Below, piece after piece: positions 47,321 to 55,465 of a stretch of 64,000 bases of DNA (position 1 is the first letter of the stretch; each line of letters starts with the position of its first letter). The position numbers and the translations under genes were made by a program. The stretch spans positions 310,001 through 374,000 of the forward strand of contig JAXLRF010000002.1 of assembly GCA_046331225.1 (NCBI GenBank). Reading direction: 5' to 3'. Under the pieces are notes generated by a model that was given only the letters and a program-made list of their open reading frames with translations, had not been told where the DNA came from and made no database searches. The DNA comes from VFMC01 sp046331225. Its GTDB lineage: Bacteria; Actinomycetota; Acidimicrobiia; Acidimicrobiales; Ilumatobacteraceae.

Positions 47321-49572
47321 GTGAGCGTCCGCATGCGCACGCGGTTGGCCTCGTCGACCAGCGCCACCCGTTCGGCGCGGTCGGTCGCGAGCGAGGCCGC
47401 CTCGCGGTACGCGGACTCGAGACCCTGGCGCAGGTGCGCCTCGTCGGCCGAGATGCCGCCGATCGTCGCGCCCTGCACGGCGCCGTGGGCGAGCACCTCG
47501 TCCAGCGCGGATTCGAGGATCTCGATGCGCAACGCGGCCCGCTCGCGCGGTTCCATCGTCGCCTGCGCCAACTCGGCGGCCGCGGCGTCGAGCGTCTGCA
47601 GCGTGCGCCGGTCGTCGGGCACCGTGGCGAGGATCGCGGCGCGCTTGCGGCGCGAGTCGCCGAACGCACGACTGGTGGTGGGGATGCCGTCGAGCGCGGC
47701 GAGCGCATCGGTGGTGCGGCCGGCCGCGGTGGCCACACGGGCGCGGCCGAACAACGCGGGCGCCACGTACGCGGCGTCGGTGCGGGCGCACACGGCGTAC
47801 AGGCGGTCGGCGACGTCGAGGTCGTTCGACAGCTCGCAGGCACGAGCGAGCGCCAGCTTGGGGGCGAGCTCGCCCGGCAGCGTGCCGTACACGGTGTTGA
47901 ACGCGCCGACGGCGTTGATGGGATCGCCCTGCCTCAGTGCGGCGAGCCCCTGCATCCACACGCCGCGCCAGTCCCACGGGTCCGCGGCGAGCAACTCGTC
48001 GGCGGCCGCCCACGCCGCCGCGGGATCGCCGGCGGCGAGCGAGGCGTAGGCCCGCTCGATCGACACCATCGGCGAGGGCGTCGGCGGCGACGACAGCAAC
48101 TGCAGGCGCTGCGCGGGATCGTCGGTGGTGACGTTCTGCAGCCAGGCCGCGTTCGCGTCGTCGGGGTCGGGCATCAGTCGCGGCAGGTCGCTCCACTCGA
48201 GGCTGTCGCCCGCTGCCGTGGGCGTCGTGAACAGCGTCGACGGGGTGCTGCGCGTGACGGCACCCGATTGTGCAGCGGTGACCTCGCGCAGCACACCCAG
48301 CAGCTGCAGCCGCATCTCCTCGGCGCTCTGGAACCGGTCCTCGGGTTTGGGTGCCGTGGCGCGCACGAGCAGGCGGTACAGCGAGTCGTGCTCGGCGAAC
48401 AGCGGCACCTCCTCGGCCGCCGGCAGCGTGTCGGTGAACTGGTTCTGGTAGCCGCGGAACTCGAACACCAGCACGGCCAGCGTGCGGGCGATCGTGTAGA
48501 TGTCGCTCGCGATCGACGTGCCCTCGGAGGGCACCTCGGGTGCCTGGAAGCCGACCGTGCCGTAGATCGGCGACTGGTCGTCGTCGATGCGCCGCACACC
48601 GCCGAGGTCGATCAGCTTGATGCCGTCGCCCACCTGGATCACGTTGGCGGGCTTGAAGTCGCAGTACAGCAGGCCGAGACCGTGCAGGTACGAGAACGCG
48701 GGCAGCACCTCGATCATGTAGGCGAGCGCCTGGTCGACGGGGATCGGCGAGAAGCGTCCGCCGTTGTCCTTCATCCGGCTCTTCAGCAGGTTGTTCAGCG
48801 ACTGGCCGCCGACGTACTCCATGATGATGTACGAGGCCCCGTCGGGCGCGGCGACGAAGTTGTAGATCTCGACGATGATCGGGTGCTCGACCTCGGCGAG
48901 GAACTGCTTCTCGGCCACCGCGGCGCGGAACGCATCCGGGTCGCCCGCGTTGAGCAGACCCTTCACCACCACCCATCGGTCGTTCACGTTGCGGTCGCGG
49001 GCGAGGTAGATCCAGCCCATGCCGCCGTGCGCGAGGCAGCCGACGATCTCGTACTGGCCGCCGAGCAGCGTGCCCGGGCTGAGCTTCGGGTCGAAGTCGA
49101 ACGGCGTGCGGCACTTGGGGCAGAAGCCCTTGGTGCGACCGGGCGAGCCGTCGCGTGCGCGGCCGACGGGCGCCTGGCACACCGAGCAGAAGCGCTTGTC
49201 CTCGGCCACCACCGGTGGGTCCATCAGCGCCTGGCGCGGGTCGAGGATCGGCACGGCCGGGATCTCGGTGAGACCCGCACCGAGTCGCGAGGCGCCGCTG
49301 CGCGCGCCGAGGCGTCGGGTGGGACGGCTGCCGGCCACGCTGCGCGCCGAGCCGAGCGGCACCTGGCCGAGCCGGTTGGTCACCGAGCTCACCCGGGCCG
49401 AGGGCGCGTTCACACCGCTCGACGCGGGACCGCCGGTGACGGCCGACGCGGGCGCACCGCCCGCCGCAGGTGTGCTCGCCGCCGGTGCCGGCGAGCTGCT
49501 GGCGGCCATGCCGCACACGTCGCAGTAGCCGTCGACGATCGTGCCGGTGCAGCCCGGTTGCGTGCAACGCAT
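47317..49572 (-). CDS. pknG: PknG-like serine/threonine protein kinase (zinc ribbon, rubredoxin-like, kinase, TPR)
   Basis: The 751-residue protein (M. tuberculosis PknG is about 750) has an extra N-terminal zinc ribbon (C3, C8, C17, C20), a rubredoxin-like pair FCSVCQ/FCPKC (C129, C132, C151, C154), a kinase domain (about 170-440) with K204 (VVVKGLL), CDFKPANV (D305, K307, N310) and IDLGG (D322), and a C-terminal TPR-like helical part (about 490-750). PknG senses redox and amino-acid status and phosphorylates FHA proteins that gate the TCA cycle and glutamate metabolism. Start ATG at 49572. It lies in an operon with glnX and glnH orthologues, strongly supporting PknG identity. The catalytic loop has CDFKPAN instead of HRDxKPxN, as PknG does. 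Confidence 0.93.
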   Translation of the reverse strand: MRCTQPGCTGTIVDGYCDVCGMAASSSPAPAASTPAAGGAPASAVTGGPASSGVNAPSARVSSVTNRLGQVPLGSARSVAGSRPTRRLGARSGASRLGAGLTEIPAVPILDPRQALMDPPVVAEDKRFCSVCQAPVGRARDGSPGRTKGFCPKCRTPFDFDPKLSPGTLLGGQYEIVGCLAHGGMGWIYLARDRNVNDRWVVVKGLLNAGDPDAFRAAVAEKQFLAEVEHPIIVEIYNFVAAPDGASYIIMEYVGGQSLNNLLKSRMKDNGGRFSPIPVDQALAYMIEVLPAFSYLHGLGLLYCDFKPANVIQVGDGIKLIDLGGVRRIDDDQSPIYGTVGFQAPEVPSEGTSIASDIYTIARTLAVLVFEFRGYQNQFTDTLPAAEEVPLFAEHDSLYRLLVRATAPKPEDRFQSAEEMRLQLLGVLREVTAAQSGAVTRSTPSTLFTTPTAAGDSLEWSDLPRLMPDPDDANAAWLQNVTTDDPAQRLQLLSSPPTPSPMVSIERAYASLAAGDPAAAWAAADELLAADPWDWRGVWMQGLAALRQGDPINAVGAFNTVYGTLPGELAPKLALARACELSNDLDVADRLYAVCARTDAAYVAPALFGRARVATAAGRTTDALAALDGIPTTSRAFGDSRRKRAAILATVPDDRRTLQTLDAAAAELAQATMEPRERAALRIEILESALDEVLAHGAVQGATIGGISADEAHLRQGLESAYREAASLATDRAERVALVDEANRVRMRTLT

Positions 49573-50639
49573 CAGCGACCAACTCCTCGATCGACGGTCG
49601 CCACCGCTGCGTTGACCGCGTCGGTGTAGTCCTTCACGAGCCGAGCGGCCTGCTCCACGTCGCACGGCGCGCCCCACAACACCTGCTCGGCCGTACGGAA
49701 CAGCGGCTCGAGGTCGGGCGACTCGCCGAGGCCCGACGCGGCGGCCTTGTCACGGAAGGCGTGCAGCAACCCGCGCAGGTCGTTGCGCTGCTCGAGCACC
49801 GCACCGAAGCGACGGGCGACCTCGTCGAAGGCCGCACCCAGGCGATCGACGCGCAGCAGGAACGGCTCCATCGCCGCGCGTGCCGACGGCCAGGTCATCG
49901 CTTCGAGCTCGGCGACCGGACGCACCGGGCCCAGCGCCTCGGTGCTCGGCATCGCCAGCACGGGCAGCGGCAACACCTTGGCGCGGCAGGTGTCGACGAG
50001 GGCTCGCACCTCGGCCTCGCGTTCGCGCAGTCGGTCGATGCGCTCGGGCAGCGCCCGCCACCGCTCGAAGGTGGTGGTGCGCAGCTGGGCGATGCGCTCG
50101 AGCTCGTCGCGGAGTGCGCGTGCCTCGACGGCCACCGCTCGCAGCTCGTTCGCGTCGCGACCCGCCGCGTCGAGGCGGGCGCGGGCGGCCGCGCAGCGCT
50201 GCACGTAGTGGCCGAGGTCGCCGGCCAGCCGTTCGGCGACGTCCAGGTCGCCCGCGGCGGTGACGCGGTCGACGGCGATGGTCTGGTTGGTGGTCTCGAC
50301 CGAGGCGACGTCGCGCTCGACCTTGTCGAGCACCGCGCCCAACAGCGCAGCGGCACCGGCCAGGTCGCCGGCGACCGGCTGACCGCTGTCGTCGACGAGC
50401 GGTCGCGCGCTGGCCGCCGCGGCGTCGTCGGGCCGGGCACGGATCTCGTCGATGCGCTGTGCGATCGCCTTGCGGCACACGAAGGCCGCGGCGACGTCGA
50501 GCGGCACGCCGGCGGGAAGGTCGGCCGCGTTGGTGGTGACGCGCTGATCGAGCTGCATCAGCCGGTCGGTCGCGGTCGACAGCCAGTCGTCCCACTGGGT
50601 GAGCAGTCCCGGCACGCTGGCCGTCTGACGATCGCTCAC
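49572..50639 (-). CDS. Coiled-coil protein between GlnH and PknG genes, 355 residues
   Basis: I do not recognise a domain. The protein is charged and alpha-helical throughout, with long heptad-like Arg/Glu/Leu-rich segments (about 95-235, for example RALRDELERIAQLRTTTFERW and REREAEVRALVDTCRAK), no signal peptide and only two cysteines. It is inserted between the glnH-like and pknG-like genes, overlapping glnH (4 bp) and touching pknG (stop/start TGATG), in a position with no counterpart in the mycobacterial glnX-glnH-pknG operon. A scaffold or linker between the membrane sensor and the kinase is an inference from position. Confidence 0.65.
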   Translation of the reverse strand: MSDRQTASVPGLLTQWDDWLSTATDRLMQLDQRVTTNAADLPAGVPLDVAAAFVCRKAIAQRIDEIRARPDDAAAASARPLVDDSGQPVAGDLAGAAALLGAVLDKVERDVASVETTNQTIAVDRVTAAGDLDVAERLAGDLGHYVQRCAAARARLDAAGRDANELRAVAVEARALRDELERIAQLRTTTFERWRALPERIDRLREREAEVRALVDTCRAKVLPLPVLAMPSTEALGPVRPVAELEAMTWPSARAAMEPFLLRVDRLGAAFDEVARRFGAVLEQRNDLRGLLHAFRDKAAASGLGESPDLEPLFRTAEQVLWGAPCDVEQAARLVKDYTDAVNAAVATVDRGVGR

Positions 50640-51685
50640 GGCAGTGGCCTCGTGTAGTCGGGGGCCGGCACGGGCGTGATCTGGTCCGGCTTCAGCGCAC
50701 CGGTGTCGACGAGCCAGTCCTGGTTGATCTCGTCCAGGCGGCCGTTGGCACGGATGCGCTCGAGCACGCCGTTCACGAACTCGACGAAGTCGACGCGGTC
50801 CGGGTTCAGGCTCATCCCGAGGCCGTAGGGCTCCTCGGTGAACGGATCGCCGACGACCTCGGTGCTCGGGTCCTGCGCGGCGAATCCGGCGAGCACCGTG
50901 TCGTCACCGGTGGTGGCATCGGCCTCGCCCTGTTGCATGGCCACCAGGCAGTCGGTGATGTCGGCCTTGCCGATCACCTCGATGCCGTCGAGCTCGTTCT
51001 CGGGATCGCGCAGATAGTCGATGTTGGTGCTGCCCTCTGGTGCGCAGACGCGAGCGCTGGCGTCGTTCAGGGCGTCGATGCTGTCGAACCCCGAGTCCTT
51101 CTGGACCAACACCTTCTGGCCCGCGAGGTAGTAGACGGACGAGAACGCGATGCGCAGCCACCGACGGCAGTTGATCGTCATCGTGTGGGCGACGATGTCG
51201 ACGTCACCCGACTCGAGCGAGGGCAGCCGCTGGGCGTAGGTGATCACGCGGTAGACGATCTTGTCCTCGCCGTCGTCGCCGAAGATCGCCTTGGCGACCT
51301 CCTTCAGCACGTCGATGTCGAAGCCCTCGATCTGGTCGGTGAGCGGGTTGCGCGAGCCGAACAACAAGGTGTCGCCGGAGACGCCGACCGTGAGGTAGCC
51401 CTTCTCCTGGATGTCGTGCATCGTCGAGCCGATGGGCATGGCGGGCATGTCGGCGGCCGCCTCCTCCGGCATCGGGTCGAGCGGCGGGTACGTGCGGGTG
51501 GGCGACTCGGCCAGCTGGGCATCGGTGCACTCCGGCTGGGTCGGCGCGACGGTCGTCGTGGTTTCGGGCACCTGGCCCTCGACCTCGGCGGGCAGGGTCG
51601 CGTCGCCACCGCAGGCGGTCACGCCGAGCAGGCATGCCGCGGCGAGCGCAGCGGCCACCATCCGTCTGATCGGCGCCACCGTCAT
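50636..51685 (-). CDS. glnH: GlnH-like solute-binding lipoprotein (amino-acid sensor for PknG)
   Basis: The 349-residue protein has a lipoprotein signal ending LLGVTAC (Cys near residue 25), then a Ser/Thr/Pro-rich linker, then a family 3 periplasmic binding domain (about 85-335): YLTVGVSGDTLLFGSRNPLTD, GFDIDVLKEVAKAIFG, SLESGDVDIVAHTMTINCRRW, and GEADATTGDDTVLAGF. In mycobacteria GlnH binds aspartate/glutamate/asparagine outside the cell and signals through GlnX to PknG; here the gene order is the same. The ATG of this gene overlaps the stop of the glnX-like gene (ATGA). It lacks an ABC-transporter neighbour, consistent with a sensing rather than uptake role. Confidence 0.88.
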   Translation of the reverse strand: MTVAPIRRMVAAALAAACLLGVTACGGDATLPAEVEGQVPETTTTVAPTQPECTDAQLAESPTRTYPPLDPMPEEAAADMPAMPIGSTMHDIQEKGYLTVGVSGDTLLFGSRNPLTDQIEGFDIDVLKEVAKAIFGDDGEDKIVYRVITYAQRLPSLESGDVDIVAHTMTINCRRWLRIAFSSVYYLAGQKVLVQKDSGFDSIDALNDASARVCAPEGSTNIDYLRDPENELDGIEVIGKADITDCLVAMQQGEADATTGDDTVLAGFAAQDPSTEVVGDPFTEEPYGLGMSLNPDRVDFVEFVNGVLERIRANGRLDEINQDWLVDTGALKPDQITPVPAPDYTRPLP

Positions 51686-52995
51686 CGATACTCCCTCGAG
51701 CGCTGCCCGTAGCCCAGCGCGGCCAGCAGCGCGACCGCCAGACCGGCCAGCACCACCAGCAGCCGCAACAACGGCAGGGCATCGTCGGCCAGGTCGAACT
51801 CGCGTTGCGCCGCCGACGACTGCGCCTGCAGGTCTGCCTGCGTTGCGCGAGCGAACGCCGCGAAGTCGGCTGGCGGATCGGCCTGCTCGTCGGAAGGGAT
51901 GCCGTCGATCGTGCCGGCTGTCGCCAGTTCGACGGCGTGATCCCAGTCGCCCTGGTCGTCGAGGTCACGGACGACGGCGTGACTGGTCTCGTACGTCGCG
52001 CTCGCGTCAGCCGCGTTGCAGCCCACGCCGTGGGCGTCGCACGACTGCTCGAGGGCCTGGCGCACCACGCTGGCCGAGAGCTGCCACTGCTCCTCGTACG
52101 CCGCGCCGTTGCCGCGGTTGATCAACGTGAGCGCCTCGCTCGACCGCGCGTCGAAGCCCGCCGCGCGCGCCTGTGCCACCAGGTCGGCGGCCGACAACGG
52201 ACCGCTCACCGCATCGCCCGCTCTCGCGACCGCACGGCCGTTGATCGCCACGCCCACCGTGAGCACCAACACCGTGATCACACCCGCGAGTGCGATCGGC
52301 ACGTTCACCAACCGGCGCCACCGGGTGGCCAACCACCACGACCCGAGCATCAGCAACACCAGCACCAGCAGCGCGCTCAGCACCAGCAACCAACTCGACC
52401 GGTACGCGCGACGTGTGCTGTCGTCGACCCGCGAGCGGGTGCGTTCCTCGACCGTGCGCAACGAGGCCACCACGTCGCTCGCGACCTGGCGCGCCTCGCG
52501 CTGGTACGCCGCGCCCACCGGGAAGCCCTGACGGTTGTTGGCACGAGCCTGTTCGACCAATCCGACGTAGCGGGCGAACGACTGCGCCGCCGCCTCGAGC
52601 TCGGCCCGGTCGGCCACCGTGGCGCCCTGCACCGCGCGCAGCAGACCGGCCGAGGCCTCGGACACGTGCTCGTCGTACTCGGTACGCGACTCGGGCGACT
52701 CCTGTCCGCCGACCAGATACGCCGTACTGGCCAGCGAATCGGCCTGCACCAGCTGCACGCGCACGTCCTGCACCTGGATCAGCTGGGCCGCAGCGCCGGC
52801 GGCATCACCGATCGCGGTGTCGCGGCGATCGATCGCGTACCACCCACCGAGCGACAGCACCACACCGGCGAGCACCGTGACGGCGGTGGCCACACGCAAG
52901 CGGGTGGGCGAATCGGCCGAGCGCCAGCCCACGAGGCCGCGCGCGCGAACGCCGGGGCTGGTCGAACGGGGGGTGGTCGCCACTCGCCGAAGCAT
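51682..52995 (-). CDS. glnX: GlnX-like transmembrane sensor
   Basis: The 437-residue protein has four predicted transmembrane helices (about 36-54, 200-222, 232-252, 407-428) framing two extracytoplasmic domains (about 55-199 and 253-406), the topology of mycobacterial GlnX. Features include an extracellular helical segment (DVRVQLVQADSLASTAYLVG, similar to a sensory four-helix bundle) and a second one with C-x(6)-C pattern (CDAHGVGC). In mycobacteria GlnX relays GlnH-bound amino-acid signals across the membrane to PknG. It is the first gene of the operon and diverges from the aminotransferase at 53023. Assignment rests mostly on topology, length and context, less on sequence motifs. Confidence 0.82.
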   Translation of the reverse strand: MLRRVATTPRSTSPGVRARGLVGWRSADSPTRLRVATAVTVLAGVVLSLGGWYAIDRRDTAIGDAAGAAAQLIQVQDVRVQLVQADSLASTAYLVGGQESPESRTEYDEHVSEASAGLLRAVQGATVADRAELEAAAQSFARYVGLVEQARANNRQGFPVGAAYQREARQVASDVVASLRTVEERTRSRVDDSTRRAYRSSWLLVLSALLVLVLLMLGSWWLATRWRRLVNVPIALAGVITVLVLTVGVAINGRAVARAGDAVSGPLSAADLVAQARAAGFDARSSEALTLINRGNGAAYEEQWQLSASVVRQALEQSCDAHGVGCNAADASATYETSHAVVRDLDDQGDWDHAVELATAGTIDGIPSDEQADPPADFAAFARATQADLQAQSSAAQREFDLADDALPLLRLLVVLAGLAVALLAALGYGQRSREYR

Positions 52996-53008
52996 ATGCG
53001 CGCCTTGC

Positions 53009-53014
53009 TACCGT
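53009..53014 (+). promoter_or_regulatory. -10 box TACCGT of the class III aminotransferase gene
   Basis: TACCGT ends 8 nt before the GTG at 53023 and favours it over the in-frame ATG at 52996, which lies upstream of the box and so would not be on the mRNA. Confidence 0.5.
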
Positions 53015-53022
53015 CGAGAGCC

Positions 53023-54237
53023 GTGCCATCCGCCTTCCTGCATCCCTTCGCCAAGCCCACGCGAGAGTCGTTCGTCCGCATCGTCCGAGGTGAGGGGGCA
53101 CTCGTCTGGGACGCCGACGGCAACGAGCTCGTCGACGGCATGGCCAGTCTCTGGTACTGCGCGATCGGCCATGGCCGTGGCGAGATGGCCGAGGCGATCG
53201 CCGCGCAGGCTCGCGAGATCGCGGCGTACAGCTGCTTCGACCCGTTCACCAACGGTCCCGCCGAGCAGCTCGCCGCCGAACTGCACGAGATCGCGCCGAT
53301 GGCCGACAGCCGCGTGTTCCTGTGCTGCTCGGGGTCGGAGGCCGTCGACTCGGCGATGAAGCTCGCCCGCATCGCACACGTGCAGGCCGGCCAGCCGCAG
53401 CGCAAGCTCATCATCAGCCGAGTGCGCGGCTATCACGGTGTCGCGTACGGCGGCACCAGCGCGCAGGGCATCGCGCCCAACAAGGAGAACTTCGGTCCGT
53501 TCGTCGCCGACGTGGTGCAGGTGCCCGCCGACGACGTCGAGGCGCTCGCGTCGCTGATGGCCGAGCACGGCGACACCGTCGCCGCGGTGCTCACCGAGCC
53601 GGTGCAGGGCGCGGCCGGCATCTACCCGCCGCACGACGGCTACCTGGCGTCGCTGCGCAAGCTGTGCGACCAGCACGGCGCGTTCTTGATCTTCGACGAG
53701 GTGATCACCGGGTACGGCCGTCTCGGCAGCTGGTTCGCGGCGCACCACTTCGGTGTCCGCCCCGACCTCGTCACCTTCGCGAAGGCCGTCACGTCGGGTT
53801 ACCAGCCGCTCGGTGGCGTGTTCGTCGGTCCGGCGGTGCGCGCCAGCCTCGAGGCCGATCCCGACTTCTTCCTGCGTCACGGCTTCACCTACTCGGGCCA
53901 TCCCGTCGCCTGCGCGGCCGGCCTCACCAACCTGGCGATCATGCGCCGCGAGGGCCTCGTCGAGCGGGCCCTGCACGTGGGTGCTCAGCTCAGCGCCGGG
54001 CTGAAATCGCTCGCCGCCGACGGCGTGATCGACCACGCCCGCGGCGAAGGTGCGATGTGGGCCGCGGGCCTGAAGCCCGATCAGAACGCGATGGCGATCC
54101 GCGACCAGATGCTCGGCCGTGGCGTGATCTGCCGGGCGATCAACACCGACACGCTCACGTTCTGCCCGCCGCTGGTCATCACCGACGAGCAGGTGGGCCG
54201 CATCGTCGACGCCGTCGCCACCTGCGCCGCCGGCTGA
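53023..54237 (+). CDS. Class III omega-aminotransferase (PLP)
   Basis: The 404-residue PLP enzyme has GMASLWYCAIGHGRGEMAEA near the start (phosphate/substrate pocket), CCSGSEAVDSAMKLAR, YHGVAYGGTS, FDEVITGYGRLGSW and the Schiff-base lysine K254 in TFAKAVTSGYQPLGG. It transfers amino groups between amines or omega-amino acids and pyruvate or 2-oxoglutarate; the acceptor is not predictable (beta-alanine, taurine and aromatic-amine transaminases look alike). It is divergent from the glnX operon (27 bp between starts), but shared regulation is not obvious. Followed by a convergent GT2 gene. Confidence 0.9.
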   Translation: MPSAFLHPFAKPTRESFVRIVRGEGALVWDADGNELVDGMASLWYCAIGHGRGEMAEAIAAQAREIAAYSCFDPFTNGPAEQLAAELHEIAPMADSRVFLCCSGSEAVDSAMKLARIAHVQAGQPQRKLIISRVRGYHGVAYGGTSAQGIAPNKENFGPFVADVVQVPADDVEALASLMAEHGDTVAAVLTEPVQGAAGIYPPHDGYLASLRKLCDQHGAFLIFDEVITGYGRLGSWFAAHHFGVRPDLVTFAKAVTSGYQPLGGVFVGPAVRASLEADPDFFLRHGFTYSGHPVACAAGLTNLAIMRREGLVERALHVGAQLSAGLKSLAADGVIDHARGEGAMWAAGLKPDQNAMAIRDQMLGRGVICRAINTDTLTFCPPLVITDEQVGRIVDAVATCAAG

Positions 54238-54259
54238 GCGCGCGTCCCGTCGCGTCGCG

Positions 54260-55447
54260 TCAGAGCGGACGCACCAACCCGGCGTCGGGCACGAACGGGC
54301 GCTGGCGCAGTTCCTGCCGGCGGATCACGCCCATCTTGCGGTCGGCCCACGCCATGCGTGCGTACGTGATCGGGCCGAGCGGCACGATCACCAGGCTGAT
54401 GAACAACAGGTACAGCGGCATCACCAGCAACGCGCGGTCGAAGCTGCGCCGGTTCACCCACGCCATCGTCACCAGGTACGTGGTGACCGCGGCGACCACG
54501 GGCCACGACGGGTTGATCAGGTAGTACCAGCGCAGCGGTGTGGTCACCAGCGCGAGGAACCCGTACAGGAACAGCGTCGGGTGCCAGCGCGCGAGATACA
54601 GGTTGACGACGAACAGCCGGGTCTCGCCCCCGGACCACGCGAGCCGCTGTCGCCACCACGCCTTGAACGTGCTCGGGACGATGGTCGGTACGACGAAGGG
54701 GATGTGCCCCACCCGGTACTGCAGGGCGTCGCCGAGCACACCGACCTCGACGTCGTTTCCCTGGAAGAACGTCGAGTGCGCGTGCATGATCTCGCGGTGC
54801 ACACGGGTGCGCAGCACGTGACACGCACCCGAGACCAGCCACGGCATCAGCACGCGCAGGCGCATCGCCGTGCGGTACTCGTGGGCCTGCAGCCGCTCGA
54901 TGAGGTTGTCCTGGTTCTGCGCCTCGAGCCGGATCGAGGCGACGTCGAACGCGTGCTCCTCGAGTGCGCCGACGAGGATCGACAACGGCAGCGCGGTCTC
55001 GGTGTCGGCGTCGATGCACACCACGTACGGGTGCTCCACCACGGCCAGCGCGTCGCGCACGATGATCTCGCGCACCACCCCACCGGTCGACTTCTTCCCA
55101 CCGCTCGATCCGCCCACGGCTCGACCCGGCACGTGCCCGCGGAACAGGCGGAATCCTTCGCGTGCGCAGATCTCCTCGATGGCCGCGTTGAACTCGTCGG
55201 TCTCGGCGGTGGTGGTGGTGATCAGCACCCGCTCGCCGTACTGGCGCAGGTAGTCGACGTTGGTGAGATAGCGGATGTGCCCGTAGATCGGCACGATCAC
55301 CGTGAAGTTCTCGATCCGACGGCTGTCGGCGTCGACGTGCGCGGTGGCGTGCCGCGAGGCGCGCAGGTTGGGTGACATCTCCGAGAGCGCGAGCAGGATG
55401 GCCGGTGCGAACAGCACCAGCGTGATCACCACCTCGGTCACGGTCAT
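54260..55447 (-). CDS. Membrane-bound family 2 glycosyltransferase (hyaluronan/chitin-synthase-like)
   Basis: The 395-residue protein has one N-terminal transmembrane segment (about 4-22), a GT-A catalytic domain with VIVPIYGHIRYL, the DXD-type motif CIDADTE (D146, D148), the FFQGNDVEVG acceptor motif (N231, D232) and WWRQRLAW in place of the common QxxRW, then three or four C-terminal transmembrane helices (about 280-375). Such enzymes polymerise or transfer sugars from UDP-sugars across the membrane for surface polysaccharide. It is the second gene behind the CapD-like dehydratase (18-bp gap), so both should make a capsule or exopolysaccharide. Exact product unknown. Confidence 0.88.
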   Translation of the reverse strand: MTVTEVVITLVLFAPAILLALSEMSPNLRASRHATAHVDADSRRIENFTVIVPIYGHIRYLTNVDYLRQYGERVLITTTTAETDEFNAAIEEICAREGFRLFRGHVPGRAVGGSSGGKKSTGGVVREIIVRDALAVVEHPYVVCIDADTETALPLSILVGALEEHAFDVASIRLEAQNQDNLIERLQAHEYRTAMRLRVLMPWLVSGACHVLRTRVHREIMHAHSTFFQGNDVEVGVLGDALQYRVGHIPFVVPTIVPSTFKAWWRQRLAWSGGETRLFVVNLYLARWHPTLFLYGFLALVTTPLRWYYLINPSWPVVAAVTTYLVTMAWVNRRSFDRALLVMPLYLLFISLVIVPLGPITYARMAWADRKMGVIRRQELRQRPFVPDAGLVRPL

Positions 55448-55465
55448 CGGGTCACCGCCATGGCG

